Positions 28,019 to 35,958 of a stretch of 64,000 nt of DNA are shown here, piece by piece. The stretch is from an uncultured Eubacteriales bacterium. GTDB lineage: Bacteria; Bacillota; Clostridia; Peptostreptococcales; Anaerovoracaceae. The DNA lies in NCBI GenBank assembly GCA_902778585.1, contig CACYYD010000002.1, forward strand, positions 62,001 to 126,000, read 5' to 3'. The notes beneath the pieces were generated by a model. That model did no database searches. It was given only the letters and a program-made list of their open reading frames with translations, and was not told the origin of the DNA. Position 1 is the first letter of the stretch. Every line of letters starts with the position of its first letter. Made by a program: the position numbers and the translations under genes.

Positions 28019-28105
28019 TGGTGCCGGCGGTGGGGGTCGAACCCACACGATATTGCTATCACGGGATTTTGAATCCCGCGCGTCTGCCAATTCCGCCACG
28101 CCGGC
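28019..28105 (-). tRNA. tRNA-Leu(CAA)
   Basis: A type II tRNA with encoded CCA end. The acceptor arm is GCCGGCG paired with CGCCGGC, the anticodon stem-loop is CGGGA-TTCAAAA-TCCCG with anticodon CAA (reads UUG), a long variable arm (GATA/TATC) and a T-arm with GTTCGA. It is 87 nt including CCA, and lies 24 bases after tRNA-Leu(GAG). Confidence 0.97.
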
Positions 28106-28129
28106 GCATGGCATTTTTGGCTAAAAAAA

Positions 28130-28211
28130 TGGTGTGGATGACTGGACTCGAACCAGCACGGTCTCCCACATGCCCCTCAAGCATGCGCGTCTGCCATTCC
28201 GCCACATCCAC
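28130..28211 (-). tRNA. tRNA-Leu(GAG)
   Basis: A type II tRNA with encoded CCA. Acceptor GTGGATG pairs with CATCCAC, anticodon stem-loop CATGC-TTGAGGG-GCATG gives anticodon GAG (reads CUC/CUU), and the variable arm is short (TGG/CCG). It is 82 nt including CCA and is the first gene after the promoter at 28225-28253. Confidence 0.97.
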
Positions 28212-28224
28212 ACGGCACTTATGG

Positions 28225-28253
28225 ATTATAGACACCTTTCCTCACTTTTGCAA
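28225..28253 (-). promoter_or_regulatory. Sigma-A promoter for the tRNA-Leu genes and yajC
   Basis: On the minus strand TTGCAA is followed by a 17-base spacer and TATAAT, a near-consensus housekeeping promoter. It lies between the coaE stop and tRNA-Leu(GAG), about 14 bases before the mature tRNA. Confidence 0.85.
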
Positions 28254-28261
28254 GTGGTTTT

Positions 28262-28849
28262 TTAAAGTTTTTTTAATTCTTTATCAACAGCAGCTCTGAG
28301 CTCATCGATCGAGCCATCGTTAACAATTACAAAATCAGCCTTTTCGGCTTTTGCAGACTCATCTTTCTGGGAATCCATGATCAGGTCTATTATCTCTTTA
28401 CCGATACCATCACGCTTCATGACCCTTTCCCTTCTGACTTCATAAGGCGCAGTAACGACCCAGACAAGATCGTAATTCCCTTCTGTCCCGGTCTCAAATA
28501 ACAGAGGTATGTCAAAGAACAGCGCACTGTCGCCGCTTTCTTCCCTCTCCCGTTTGATCTTTTCGATATCTTCGAGTACGACCTTTGTGGTCCCTTCCTC
28601 AAGAAGTTTCTTTTTGGAAGGCTCTCTGAAGACCAGATCCCTCATAGCCGCACGGTTCAGGCTCCCGTCAGACATTATGTATTCAGGTCCGAAATGCTGA
28701 AAAATATAAGGCATGGCTTTGCCGCCTGCTGCTGTCATCTCTCTTGACATCTTATCGGCATCGACAACAGTATATCCGAGACAGGTAAGATAATTCGTGA
28801 CTTCGGTCTTGCCTGATCCTATTCCGCCTGTTATTGCTATGGTCTTCAT
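28262..28849 (-). CDS. coaE: Dephospho-CoA kinase
   Basis: A 195-residue P-loop kinase with ITGGIGSGKTEVTNYL at the N-terminus, VVDADKMSREM (the acceptor-site aspartate) and VTAPYEVRRERVMKRDG in the lid region. It phosphorylates the 3'-OH of dephospho-CoA, the last step of CoA synthesis. polA-coaE is a common pairing. In this region CoA supply is further linked by the panF-yhdT pantothenate uptake pair at 33-35 kb. Confidence 0.95.
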   Translation of the reverse strand: MKTIAITGGIGSGKTEVTNYLTCLGYTVVDADKMSREMTAAGGKAMPYIFQHFGPEYIMSDGSLNRAAMRDLVFREPSKKKLLEEGTTKVVLEDIEKIKREREESGDSALFFDIPLLFETGTEGNYDLVWVVTAPYEVRRERVMKRDGIGKEIIDLIMDSQKDESAKAEKADFVIVNDGSIDELRAAVDKELKKL

Positions 28850-28861
28850 TGCTGCCTCCGT

Positions 28862-31528
28862 TTATTTGAGTTCGTACCAGGTCTTTCCCGAATGCATGTC
28901 ACATTCAAGATCGACGGCAAGATCTGCCGCTGCCATCATACAGCTGCTGAGTATTTCACGTACTTCTTCAAGTTCGTTTTCAGGGCCCTCAACTATGAGT
29001 TCGTCGTGGATCTGAAGTATCAGTCTGGACTCAAGTCCTCGTCTGCGGAGTTCTTCAGAAACTGAATTCATGGCTATCTTTATGATATCCGCAGCTGTGC
29101 CCTGTATAGGAGTATTCATTGCAAGACGCTTGGCAAGTTCACGCTCCATGAATTTACGCGAAGCAAACTCCGGTATGCGTCTTATCCTGCCGAAATATGT
29201 CTTTACTTCGCGCTTGTCTTCGCCCTCTTCTATCTGTCTGTCCAGATATTCCTTTACAGCGCTGTGCTTAGCGAAGTATTCGTTTATATATTTCTGGCCT
29301 TCGGCACGTGAGATCTTAAGGCTTTCTCCGAGTCCGAAGCCGCTCATGCCGTATACGACACCGAAATTGACAGCCTTGGCGCGAGTACGGTCAAGTGCCG
29401 TGACCTCATCTTCCGGTATGTCAAACACTCTTGAAGCAGTAGCTCTGTGTATATCTTTACCGTTCCTGAAATCTGCGATAAGGGATTCGTCGCCGCTGAG
29501 TGCCGCGAGTATGCGGAGCTCTATCTGGGAATAATCGGATCCGGTGAAAATACAGCCGTCACCGGCGACAAAAGCCTTGCGTATCAGGCGTCCGTAATCA
29601 TCACGGATAGGTATGTTCTGAAGATTCGGTTCCGTGCAGCTGAGCCTTCCTGTCGCTGCGACAGTCTGCATGAAGTGAGGCCTTACCCTTCCGTCCTCAC
29701 CTATAAGAGGCAAAAGCCCCTCAACATAAGTGCTGTTCAGTTTGCTGAGTTTTCTGTACTCAAGGACGTCTGCAACTATACCGTAGCTGTCCTTGAGCTT
29801 ATCCAGTATGTCTGCAGCTGTTGAATATGAACCGCTTTTGTTCTTACCCGGCTTCGGATAAGGTATCCCCATTTTTTCAAAGAGTATGGTTCCGAGCTGC
29901 TTCGGTGAATTGATATTGAACTCTGTACCGGCTTCTTCATAAATACCCTTTTCAAGGTTTTGTATACCGGTCCTGAGTTCTTCACCGATCTGTCTGAGTA
30001 TTTCAGGCTCGCACTTTATGCCTGCGAGCTCCATGCGTGCAAGTGTTGCTGCAAGAGGCATCTCACAGTCTCTGAACAGCGCAGTAAGACCGTTCTCTTC
30101 TAGGACCTTCTGCTGTTCTTCCATGACCTTCGCGCTGTAAAAAGCTCTCCTGAGAAGCTCTTCTCCACTGAAGGCTGACGACTCATAAGAAGCCTCATCA
30201 GACAGGATAGCCGACTCGCTCTCCGGAGCAGCGTATCCGCAGTAGCTTAAGAGAAGCTTTCCGAGCGGGTACTTCTGTCTGTTCGCATCGATAAGATATT
30301 CTGCTATCTGCACATCATATCCCGGCTTCAGGCCGGCATCGGCTTTTGCAAGCAGAGAATACAGTATCCTCTTGAGACCGCAGCCGCACAGGCTATAGCC
30401 CATGTCTGCCAGTTTCTGAACGGCAAGCGGAGAATCCATAGGAGTAAGCTCTCTGATGCATGCGATATTCTTCTCCGCACTGTACAGGCATATACAGGCG
30501 ACTTCCGGTTCTGCAAGGTGGCTGGCATCTGCAGATGCTTCTATAAATACGTCCCCGGAGCTTCCGGCTGTTTTTATAAAGTCCTCAAAGCCGACACGCT
30601 TTACGGATGCGAATTCTCCTGCGAGATCCTTGCCGCCTCCGGCATTGAACGCATCTGTGTCTTCGGCTGCCCCGCTCTGAAGTTTCTTTATGAACGAACT
30701 GAATTCAAGTTCCTTATACAGAGGAATGAGCTTGTCAAGATCCGGATCGCTGTATCTGAGATCATCCCATGTAAAATCGACCGGTGCTTCTGTATTGATG
30801 GTAGCGAGCCATTTTGACATCCTGGCGACTTCGATGTTGTCGCGCAGCTTCTCGCCCATTTTTCCCTTGACCTCATCAGCATGATCTATAAGATTCTCAA
30901 GAGAGCCGTACTGCTCCAGAAGAGCTATTCCCTTCTTTTCGCCTATACCCGGTACTCCCGGTATATTGTCGGAGCTGTCTCCCATAAGGCCCTTCAGGTC
31001 TATGAACTGTGAAGGAGTCAGATTATATCTGTCCTTCATTGCTTCGATGTCGTAAAGGTCAAATTCGGTCATTCCGCGCTTGTTTATAAGCACTTTGACA
31101 TGTTCACCGACAAGCTGGAGTTCGTCCTTGTCACCTGAAATAACGAGCGTCTCGAGGCCATCTGACTCGGCCCTGGCGGCTATTGTCCCGATGATATCGT
31201 CGGCTTCAAACTGAGGCACTTCAAGAACTGCGATGTTCATGGCTCTGAGTACGTCATGCATCAGAGGGATCTGTGAAAGAAGTTCAGGCGGTGTCTTGAG
31301 TCGTCCGGCCTTGTACTCCTTATAAACATCGTGCCTGAATGTGCCGCCTTTCATGTCGAATGCGACAGCGATATGAGTAGGCTCGTAGTCGCTCAGTATC
31401 TTTCCGAGCATATTAACAAAGGCAAACACACCCTGGGTATGAATGCCTTTGGAAGTAACCATCGGTCTCATGGCAAAGTATGCTCTGAAGAGCAGGCTGT
31501 TGCCGTCTATGAGAATCAGTTTGTTCAT
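28862..31528 (-). CDS. polA: DNA polymerase I
   Basis: An 888-residue enzyme. Residues 1-about 290 are the 5'-3' exonuclease/flap domain (PQFEADDIIGTIA, ISGDKDELQLV, MGDSSDNIPGVPGIGEK). The middle domain lacks the DxE-type residues of a proofreading exonuclease and is presumably inactive, as in many Gram-positive Pol I. The C-terminal about 400 residues are the family A polymerase (GSDYSQIELRILAALSGD and LILQIHDELIVEGP). It works in Okazaki fragment processing and repair. Its start shares one base with the stop of the P1 hydrolase gene (TAATG). Confidence 0.97.
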   Translation of the reverse strand: MNKLILIDGNSLLFRAYFAMRPMVTSKGIHTQGVFAFVNMLGKILSDYEPTHIAVAFDMKGGTFRHDVYKEYKAGRLKTPPELLSQIPLMHDVLRAMNIAVLEVPQFEADDIIGTIAARAESDGLETLVISGDKDELQLVGEHVKVLINKRGMTEFDLYDIEAMKDRYNLTPSQFIDLKGLMGDSSDNIPGVPGIGEKKGIALLEQYGSLENLIDHADEVKGKMGEKLRDNIEVARMSKWLATINTEAPVDFTWDDLRYSDPDLDKLIPLYKELEFSSFIKKLQSGAAEDTDAFNAGGGKDLAGEFASVKRVGFEDFIKTAGSSGDVFIEASADASHLAEPEVACICLYSAEKNIACIRELTPMDSPLAVQKLADMGYSLCGCGLKRILYSLLAKADAGLKPGYDVQIAEYLIDANRQKYPLGKLLLSYCGYAAPESESAILSDEASYESSAFSGEELLRRAFYSAKVMEEQQKVLEENGLTALFRDCEMPLAATLARMELAGIKCEPEILRQIGEELRTGIQNLEKGIYEEAGTEFNINSPKQLGTILFEKMGIPYPKPGKNKSGSYSTAADILDKLKDSYGIVADVLEYRKLSKLNSTYVEGLLPLIGEDGRVRPHFMQTVAATGRLSCTEPNLQNIPIRDDYGRLIRKAFVAGDGCIFTGSDYSQIELRILAALSGDESLIADFRNGKDIHRATASRVFDIPEDEVTALDRTRAKAVNFGVVYGMSGFGLGESLKISRAEGQKYINEYFAKHSAVKEYLDRQIEEGEDKREVKTYFGRIRRIPEFASRKFMERELAKRLAMNTPIQGTAADIIKIAMNSVSEELRRRGLESRLILQIHDELIVEGPENELEEVREILSSCMMAAADLAVDLECDMHSGKTWYELK

Positions 31529-32937
31529 TATTTGTCTCCGGTATTTTGCATGTCTCTTGCTGCAGGCAATCCGTATTCGCCTTCTGCGGACATGGCGCCG
31601 TCTATTATCGCATATTGCATGACATCCGTTGCCAGTGCAGCAAATGCGTCGAAATTGACTTTCTGCTTTCCGCTTGCAAGTACAAATATGGTATCACCGT
31701 CCAGTGTACCGTGCACAGGCTTGATAGCCCTGGCATATGCATCATGAAGGATCGATGCCAGCTTGTTTGCCTGTGACTTCGTAAGATCTGCATTTGTGAT
31801 AAGGCATGAGATCGTGGTGTTGAACGCGATATCATAGCCCATTTCTTCTGAAGTGAGCTCCCGCTTAGGTTCTTCTTCCTGTACGGTATCCTGCTGTTCT
31901 TCAGGTTCTGCTTCGGCTGCGTGCTCCTCTTCAGTCAACTCTTCAGGAGCAGCTTCCGATACAGGTTCAGGTTCAGGTTCGGGATCAGATCCGGACTGCT
32001 CATCAAAGATCTCAGTGGCAGCTTCTGCTTCAGGAGCTGCAGTTTCGGGATCCTGTGGATCTGTTGCTTCTTCTGTCTCATACACCGTAACTTCATCAGC
32101 GTCTTTGACTTCATCTTCAAGGTCGGCGAAACTGATCACCTTATCTTCGGTATTGCTTGTATCGCTGAAACCGGCCGGCTTATCTTCGGTATCGCTGAAG
32201 CTGATCGCCTGATCCACATCAGCCCTGTCGATGAAAGCTGTGCTCTCATCGACAGAAACTGTATTATCATGAACCATGCTCTTAAGGGTCTTGATGGTGC
32301 CGTAGATCGACCCGCCGTCCTCAGACCTCAGGCCTGCGATTATGTTGCCTGCGCCGTTATAGACATCACCTACAGCGTTGACAGCTGTGATCGCACCGAC
32401 TTCAATGAATCCGTCGCCGCATGCGAAGGTGCCGAGACCGGTCTTCATTGCCCTGTCATGGCCTTTTATCTTTCCGACCGTAGCACCTGTACCCGCTCCG
32501 TGATTGCCTCTGCTGAATCCGCCTTCGACATAGGCGTTCCTGACTGCCTGCATTCCCATACCGACATCAGGAAAAGCGCTGTGATCTCCGACAGCGAGGT
32601 CAAACAGTGATGCTCCGCATACGATAGGAACAACGATGCCTTCTCCGACATCGAAGCCTATCTTTCTGTCAGCAAGCTCTCTCATGACTCCCGAGGCTGC
32701 TTCAAGCCCGAAAGCGGATCCTCCGCTCAGAACTACAGCGTTAACGGCATTTACCGTGTTTTCGCTTCTGAGAAGATCGGTCTCACGTGTGGCAGGTCCG
32801 CCTCCTCTTACATCAACTCCGCCGACAGCTCCGTCTTCGCAGACGATAACGGTACACCCGGTACCTTTTTCCTTATTTTCGGCATTTCCCAGTCTGAAGC
32901 CTTCTATGTCGGATATGCCGATGATTTTCATGCCCAT
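31528..32937 (-). CDS. P1-family (DmpA/NylC-like) self-processing hydrolase with acidic insert
   Basis: A 469-residue member of the P1 (S58, Ntn-type) family. Family marks: GCTVIVCEDGAVGGVDVRGG, AVVLSGGSAFGLEAASGVM and NHGAGTGATVGKI. Residues about 371-469 (AFNTTISCLITNADL onward) form the catalytic beta part; by analogy with NylC the chain would be cut between N373 and T374, leaving Thr as nucleophile. Between them, about residues 222-362, is an insert rich in Glu, Asp, Pro, Ala and Ser with short repeats (SFSDTEDK, GFSDTSNTEDK, PEPEPEP). Relatives are aminopeptidases or amide hydrolases; the substrate here is unknown. It follows panF after 48 bases and overlaps polA by one base. Confidence 0.85.
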   Translation of the reverse strand: MGMKIIGISDIEGFRLGNAENKEKGTGCTVIVCEDGAVGGVDVRGGGPATRETDLLRSENTVNAVNAVVLSGGSAFGLEAASGVMRELADRKIGFDVGEGIVVPIVCGASLFDLAVGDHSAFPDVGMGMQAVRNAYVEGGFSRGNHGAGTGATVGKIKGHDRAMKTGLGTFACGDGFIEVGAITAVNAVGDVYNGAGNIIAGLRSEDGGSIYGTIKTLKSMVHDNTVSVDESTAFIDRADVDQAISFSDTEDKPAGFSDTSNTEDKVISFADLEDEVKDADEVTVYETEEATDPQDPETAAPEAEAATEIFDEQSGSDPEPEPEPVSEAAPEELTEEEHAAEAEPEEQQDTVQEEEPKRELTSEEMGYDIAFNTTISCLITNADLTKSQANKLASILHDAYARAIKPVHGTLDGDTIFVLASGKQKVNFDAFAALATDVMQYAIIDGAMSAEGEYGLPAARDMQNTGDK

Positions 32938-32985
32938 CTTTAGTCCTTTGGTTAGATGCTATACCTTTGTTCTATGATACCACAA

Positions 32986-34512
32986 TCAGAAGCATTTTTT
33001 AATCATTTCAGCATCGGGTTCATCCTTGCTTAATGCTCCGACAGCAAAGTGCACTATGCCACTTACGATAAGTCCGGCAATGATCTCATGGATACCGAAC
33101 GGCAGGATCTTTACTCTGTTGAAGAAAATGAACACCGCAAGTCCGCAAATGACTGAAGCCAGGCAGGCCTTGCTGTTGCCCTTCTTCCAGTAAAGTCCGC
33201 CGATGATCGGCCAGAAGAAAGTAGCCTCAAGTCCGCCGAAAGCAAAGAGGTTGATCCATACGATGATATCAGGCGGGTTGAGCGACAGCAGGCATGCGAC
33301 TATGCCGATCCCGGCAGTAAGCGCAAAACTGTAGCGCGGTACCTTTGCGTATGATTCTTCATACCGGGTGTCCTCCGGCTTTGCGTCGACCGGTACCTTC
33401 TTGATGTAGTGCACATAGATGTCCTTGATTATCGTTGCCGATGCAAGTATCAGCAGCGAGTCGATAGTCGACATTACTGCTGCAAGAGGCGCCGCGAGGA
33501 AGAGTCCCGCAGCCCATGCAGGCATGTACTTCATTACTACGTAAGGGATGACCTGATCAGTGCTCTCCAGTCCGCCCTCAGGAAGAAGCGGGAAAGCAAA
33601 TGTGCCTGCGAGATGCATGCCTATCATAAGGATACCGATAACTACGGTACCGTAGATCATAGCCTTGTGCATGGATTCGGTGTCTTTGAAGCCCATGCAT
33701 CTTACTGCAGTCTGTGGAAGTCCGAGCACAGCTATTCCTACGAGAACCCAGAATGAGATGAGAGCTCCCGGTCTTAATGCGGCTATCTCAGCGCCGTACT
33801 GGCCTTTTCCCATAAGATCCCATCCCGGATTTCCGGCATCAAGAGCGCCTACGATACTGTCCATTCCGCCTGCTGCCCTTATTACAAAGAATAGCATCAG
33901 GAATGTTCCGCAGGTCATAACTATTCCCTGGATGGTATCAGTCGTTACAACGGCTTTGAAACCTCCGACCGAAGTGTAGATTATGACTACAACTCCGAAG
34001 AGAAGAAGTCCGGCCCAGTAAGGAAGACCCGTAACGGTCTGCATCAAAGTGGCTCCGCCGATAAACTGCGCGATCATCTGTGTTATGAAGAAGATGACCA
34101 TGGCAATTCCGCAGATAATGACTACGGCCGGTGAATCATAACGTGCTCTCAGATAGTCGTTTATAGTAACAGAATTTGTTCTTCTGGCGATAATGGCGAA
34201 CTTCTTTCCGAGCACTCCGAGAGTCAGGAAAGTAGCGCCTATCTGGACTCCTGCGACCCATGACCATGACATTCCGAAGCTGGATGCCAGTCCCGGTCCT
34301 CCGAGGAAAGAGCTTGCGCTTGTATATGTAGCTACGAGTGTCATTGCAAGGACGACTCCGCCCATGCTGCGTGATCCCGCAAAATAATTGGCAAGGAATC
34401 CCTGGGAAGCATGTTCCTTTGCGGACTTTCTGCTTGCCATGATACCGAGCAAAAGATTTATCAGAAGATATGCGATAAGTATGATGAGGACTGCGGCTTT
34501 CTTGCTAAGCAT
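32986..34512 (-). CDS. panF: Sodium/pantothenate symporter
   Basis: A 508-residue solute:sodium symporter with about 12-13 hydrophobic helices. FAGSRSMGGVVLAMTLVATYTSASSFLGGPG and GLPQTAVRCMGFKDTESMHKAMIYG are typical of PanF. It imports pantothenate, the CoA precursor, with Na+. The gene starts at MLSKKAAVLI, 8 nt inside yhdT; yhdT-panF is the pair known from Proteobacteria. An earlier in-frame start is unlikely because it lies deeper in yhdT. Pantothenate specificity is inferred from these motifs and the partner gene. Confidence 0.88.
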   Translation of the reverse strand: MLSKKAAVLIILIAYLLINLLLGIMASRKSAKEHASQGFLANYFAGSRSMGGVVLAMTLVATYTSASSFLGGPGLASSFGMSWSWVAGVQIGATFLTLGVLGKKFAIIARRTNSVTINDYLRARYDSPAVVIICGIAMVIFFITQMIAQFIGGATLMQTVTGLPYWAGLLLFGVVVIIYTSVGGFKAVVTTDTIQGIVMTCGTFLMLFFVIRAAGGMDSIVGALDAGNPGWDLMGKGQYGAEIAALRPGALISFWVLVGIAVLGLPQTAVRCMGFKDTESMHKAMIYGTVVIGILMIGMHLAGTFAFPLLPEGGLESTDQVIPYVVMKYMPAWAAGLFLAAPLAAVMSTIDSLLILASATIIKDIYVHYIKKVPVDAKPEDTRYEESYAKVPRYSFALTAGIGIVACLLSLNPPDIIVWINLFAFGGLEATFFWPIIGGLYWKKGNSKACLASVICGLAVFIFFNRVKILPFGIHEIIAGLIVSGIVHFAVGALSKDEPDAEMIKKCF

Positions 34513-34783
34513 CGAGATCGCCTCCTTCCTCACTGTCTTCAAGGTCGAAGTTGACGAAGACTTTCTTCAGCAGGTAAATAACGCCTATAACGGCAATGAT
34601 GAACATTCCCGGTGTGCTGATGAGCCACCATACAGGCAGGCCGAACAATCTTGCACCCGTACCCGACAGGCCGTAAGCGAAACCTACGTTCCATACAAAA
34701 CAGATAAAGAACAGTATCAGTGTGGCTCTTGCCTCTTTTCTGATCTGTCTGTCCTTTTGTTCCCTGGACATTTTGACTTTCAT
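34505..34783 (-). CDS. yhdT: YhdT/DUF997 small membrane protein
   Basis: A 92-residue protein with two membrane helices (ATLILFFICFVWNVGFAYGL; WWLISTPGMFIIAVIGVIYLL) between a basic N-terminus and an acidic C-terminus (FDLEDSEEGGDLDA). It belongs to the YhdT family encoded next to panF, thought to be a partner of the symporter, but with no proven role. The ribosome-binding site AAAGGAG is 12 bases before the ATG. It is the first gene after the structured leader at 34784-34925. Confidence 0.8.
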   Translation of the reverse strand: MKVKMSREQKDRQIRKEARATLILFFICFVWNVGFAYGLSGTGARLFGLPVWWLISTPGMFIIAVIGVIYLLKKVFVNFDLEDSEEGGDLDA

Positions 34784-34925
34784 TATTTCTTTTAACTCCT
34801 TTCATTGCGGCACTCCGTCATAAAGGCATAGAAAAAGCCACTCGAAACACGGGTGGCCTGGTGCTTTTATGCTGTTGTGCCAGGTATAGTTTCCTTCCGG
34901 AATACCATCCGCTGTGCATAATGTA
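34784..34925 (-). promoter_or_regulatory. Structured 5' leader of yhdT-panF, candidate attenuator or riboswitch
   Basis: Between 6S RNA and yhdT the minus strand reads a possible promoter (TTGCTT, 16 bases, TATGCT, near 34925-34952), then a hairpin GGTAT/ATACC with inner TCC/GGA, a second possible stem CCTGG/CCAGG that shares bases with the first, and then the terminator at 34831-34857 only about 50 bases before the gene. Stems that cannot form together, followed by a terminator upstream of a vitamin transporter, suggest conditional termination. I do not recognise a known riboswitch class. Confidence 0.5.
34831..34857 (-). terminator. Terminator inside the yhdT-panF leader
   Basis: On the minus strand GCCAC-11 nt-GTGGC (with two more possible pairs across one mismatch) is followed by TTTTTC. 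It lies upstream of yhdT in the direction of transcription, so it would cut transcripts short unless an alternative fold forms; it could equally be a backup terminator for 6S RNA. Confidence 0.65.
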
Positions 34926-34954
34926 GCATAAATACAAAAAAAAACAAAGCAAAA

Positions 34955-35136
34955 ATAAAACCCGGAATACCGTCAAGCCTTTAATTGACGCCCTATCGTT
35001 AACAGATAAGGTGGGTACTCCCTGAGCCTGGCCTCTGTAGTCCGTTCGAAACGGCTTTACATAACGCTTCCGCATCGGGATCCCTTTAATAAAGTGTAGG
35101 TTCAATTAAGAAGACTCAACGCATACCCCAGGAATG
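34955..35136 (-). ncRNA. ssrS: 6S RNA (RNA polymerase regulator)
   Basis: About 180 nt. A long closing stem joins the 5' end CCTGGGGTATG with the 3' end GGTATTCCGGG (ten pairs including G-U), then a U-rich run TTTTATTTTT. The 3' part GACGGUAUUCCGGG parallels the E. coli 6S 3' end, and the 5' CUGGGGUAUGCG parallels its 5' end. Internal hairpins are CCGTT/AACGG, CCTTATC/GATAGGG (loop TGTTAAC) and CGTCAA/TTGACG. A TATAAT overlapping the yebC stop codon (35155-35160) may be its promoter. An open reading frame across it (34818-35105) does not look like protein. 6S RNA traps sigma-A polymerase in stationary phase. Confidence 0.78.
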
Positions 35137-35155
35137 GAATCTGCTGTGTTAATTA

Positions 35156-35872
35156 TTATATATCAAGATCGCAGTTGAAGTATACCTTCTGTACGTCATC
35201 ATTATCTTCAAGCGATGTGATCAGCTTTGTAAGGGACTTGATAGCACTGTCGTCAGTAACATTTGCCTCCATCGAAGGGATCTGCTCGATCTCTGCTTCG
35301 AAGATCTCGTAACCCGCATCCTTGATAGCCTGATGAACATCGTTGAATGCCGAAGGCTCTGTTCTGATCTCGAAGTTGTCGTCATTTACGATCATGTCAT
35401 CTGCGCCTGCATCGAGAGCGACCATCATGACTTCATCTTCATCGAGGTCTTCCGAGTCAACAACGATAACACCCTTGCGGCTGAACATATACGATACGCA
35501 GCCCGGTGTACCGAGGTTTCCGCCGTTCTTATCGAATATGGATCTTACAAAAGATGCTGTACGGTTCTTGTTGTCTGTAAGAGCCTCTACGATAACTGCG
35601 ACTCCGCTTGGACCGTATCCTTCAAACTGAAGCTCTTCATAGGATTCGCCGCCAAGCTCTCCTGTTCCCTTCTTGATCGCCCTGTTGATGTTGTCGTTAG
35701 GCATGCCGATAGCTTTTGCCTTATCGATAGCAACTCTGAGTGATGGGTTGAAGTCAGGGTCACCGCCGGCCTTTGCCGCTACGATGATCTGTCTTGAATA
35801 CTTTGTGAACATTGCGGATCTCTTTGAATCCTGCGCTGATTTTCTGTTTGCAATAGTCCCGTGTCTGCCCAT
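35156..35872 (-). CDS. yebC: YebC/PmpR-family transcription or translation regulator
   Basis: A 238-residue three-domain protein starting MGRHGTIANRKSAQDSKRSAMFTK, with GGDPDFNPSLRVAIDKAKAIGMPNDNI and the acidic second half typical of YebC. Members bind DNA or, as shown more recently for some, help ribosomes at proline-rich sequences; which applies here is unknown. The N-terminus begins MGRHG where many relatives have MAGHS, as in a YeeN-like branch. GGAGG lies upstream and a good promoter lies at 35930-35958. 6S RNA follows after 20 bases. Confidence 0.92.
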   Translation of the reverse strand: MGRHGTIANRKSAQDSKRSAMFTKYSRQIIVAAKAGGDPDFNPSLRVAIDKAKAIGMPNDNINRAIKKGTGELGGESYEELQFEGYGPSGVAVIVEALTDNKNRTASFVRSIFDKNGGNLGTPGCVSYMFSRKGVIVVDSEDLDEDEVMMVALDAGADDMIVNDDNFEIRTEPSAFNDVHQAIKDAGYEIFEAEIEQIPSMEANVTDDSAIKSLTKLITSLEDNDDVQKVYFNCDLDI

Positions 35873-35929
35873 GGGAATGCGCCTCCTTCAATGATTTATT
35901 TCTTTCTGTTTTCTGTTTTTACATGCTCA

Positions 35930-35958
35930 TTATACGCCCGGCATCAGGCATCTTCAAG
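35930..35958 (-). promoter_or_regulatory. Promoter for yebC
   Basis: On the minus strand TTGAAG, a 17-base spacer and TATAAT. The -35 box lies within the last codons of the preceding activase gene. Transcription would start about 50 bases before the yebC ATG and may continue into 6S RNA. Confidence 0.75.

Noticed and set aside
28862..31528. Loss of proofreading residues in DNA polymerase I as a novel trait
   Set aside because: Inactive 3'-5' exonuclease domains are usual in Gram-positive Pol I, so this is recorded in the feature only.
32090..32230. Short tandem-like DNA repeats within the P1 hydrolase gene
   Set aside because: They are imperfect, in frame and code for the SFSDTEDK-type repeats; they are part of the protein insert, not a separate repeat element or CRISPR.
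34818..35105. Minus-strand open frame of 95 codons between yhdT and yebC
   Set aside because: It covers the 6S RNA and the yhdT leader, has no protein-like composition beyond one T-rich hydrophobic stretch, and lacks a ribosome-binding site. The RNA structure explains the sequence better.
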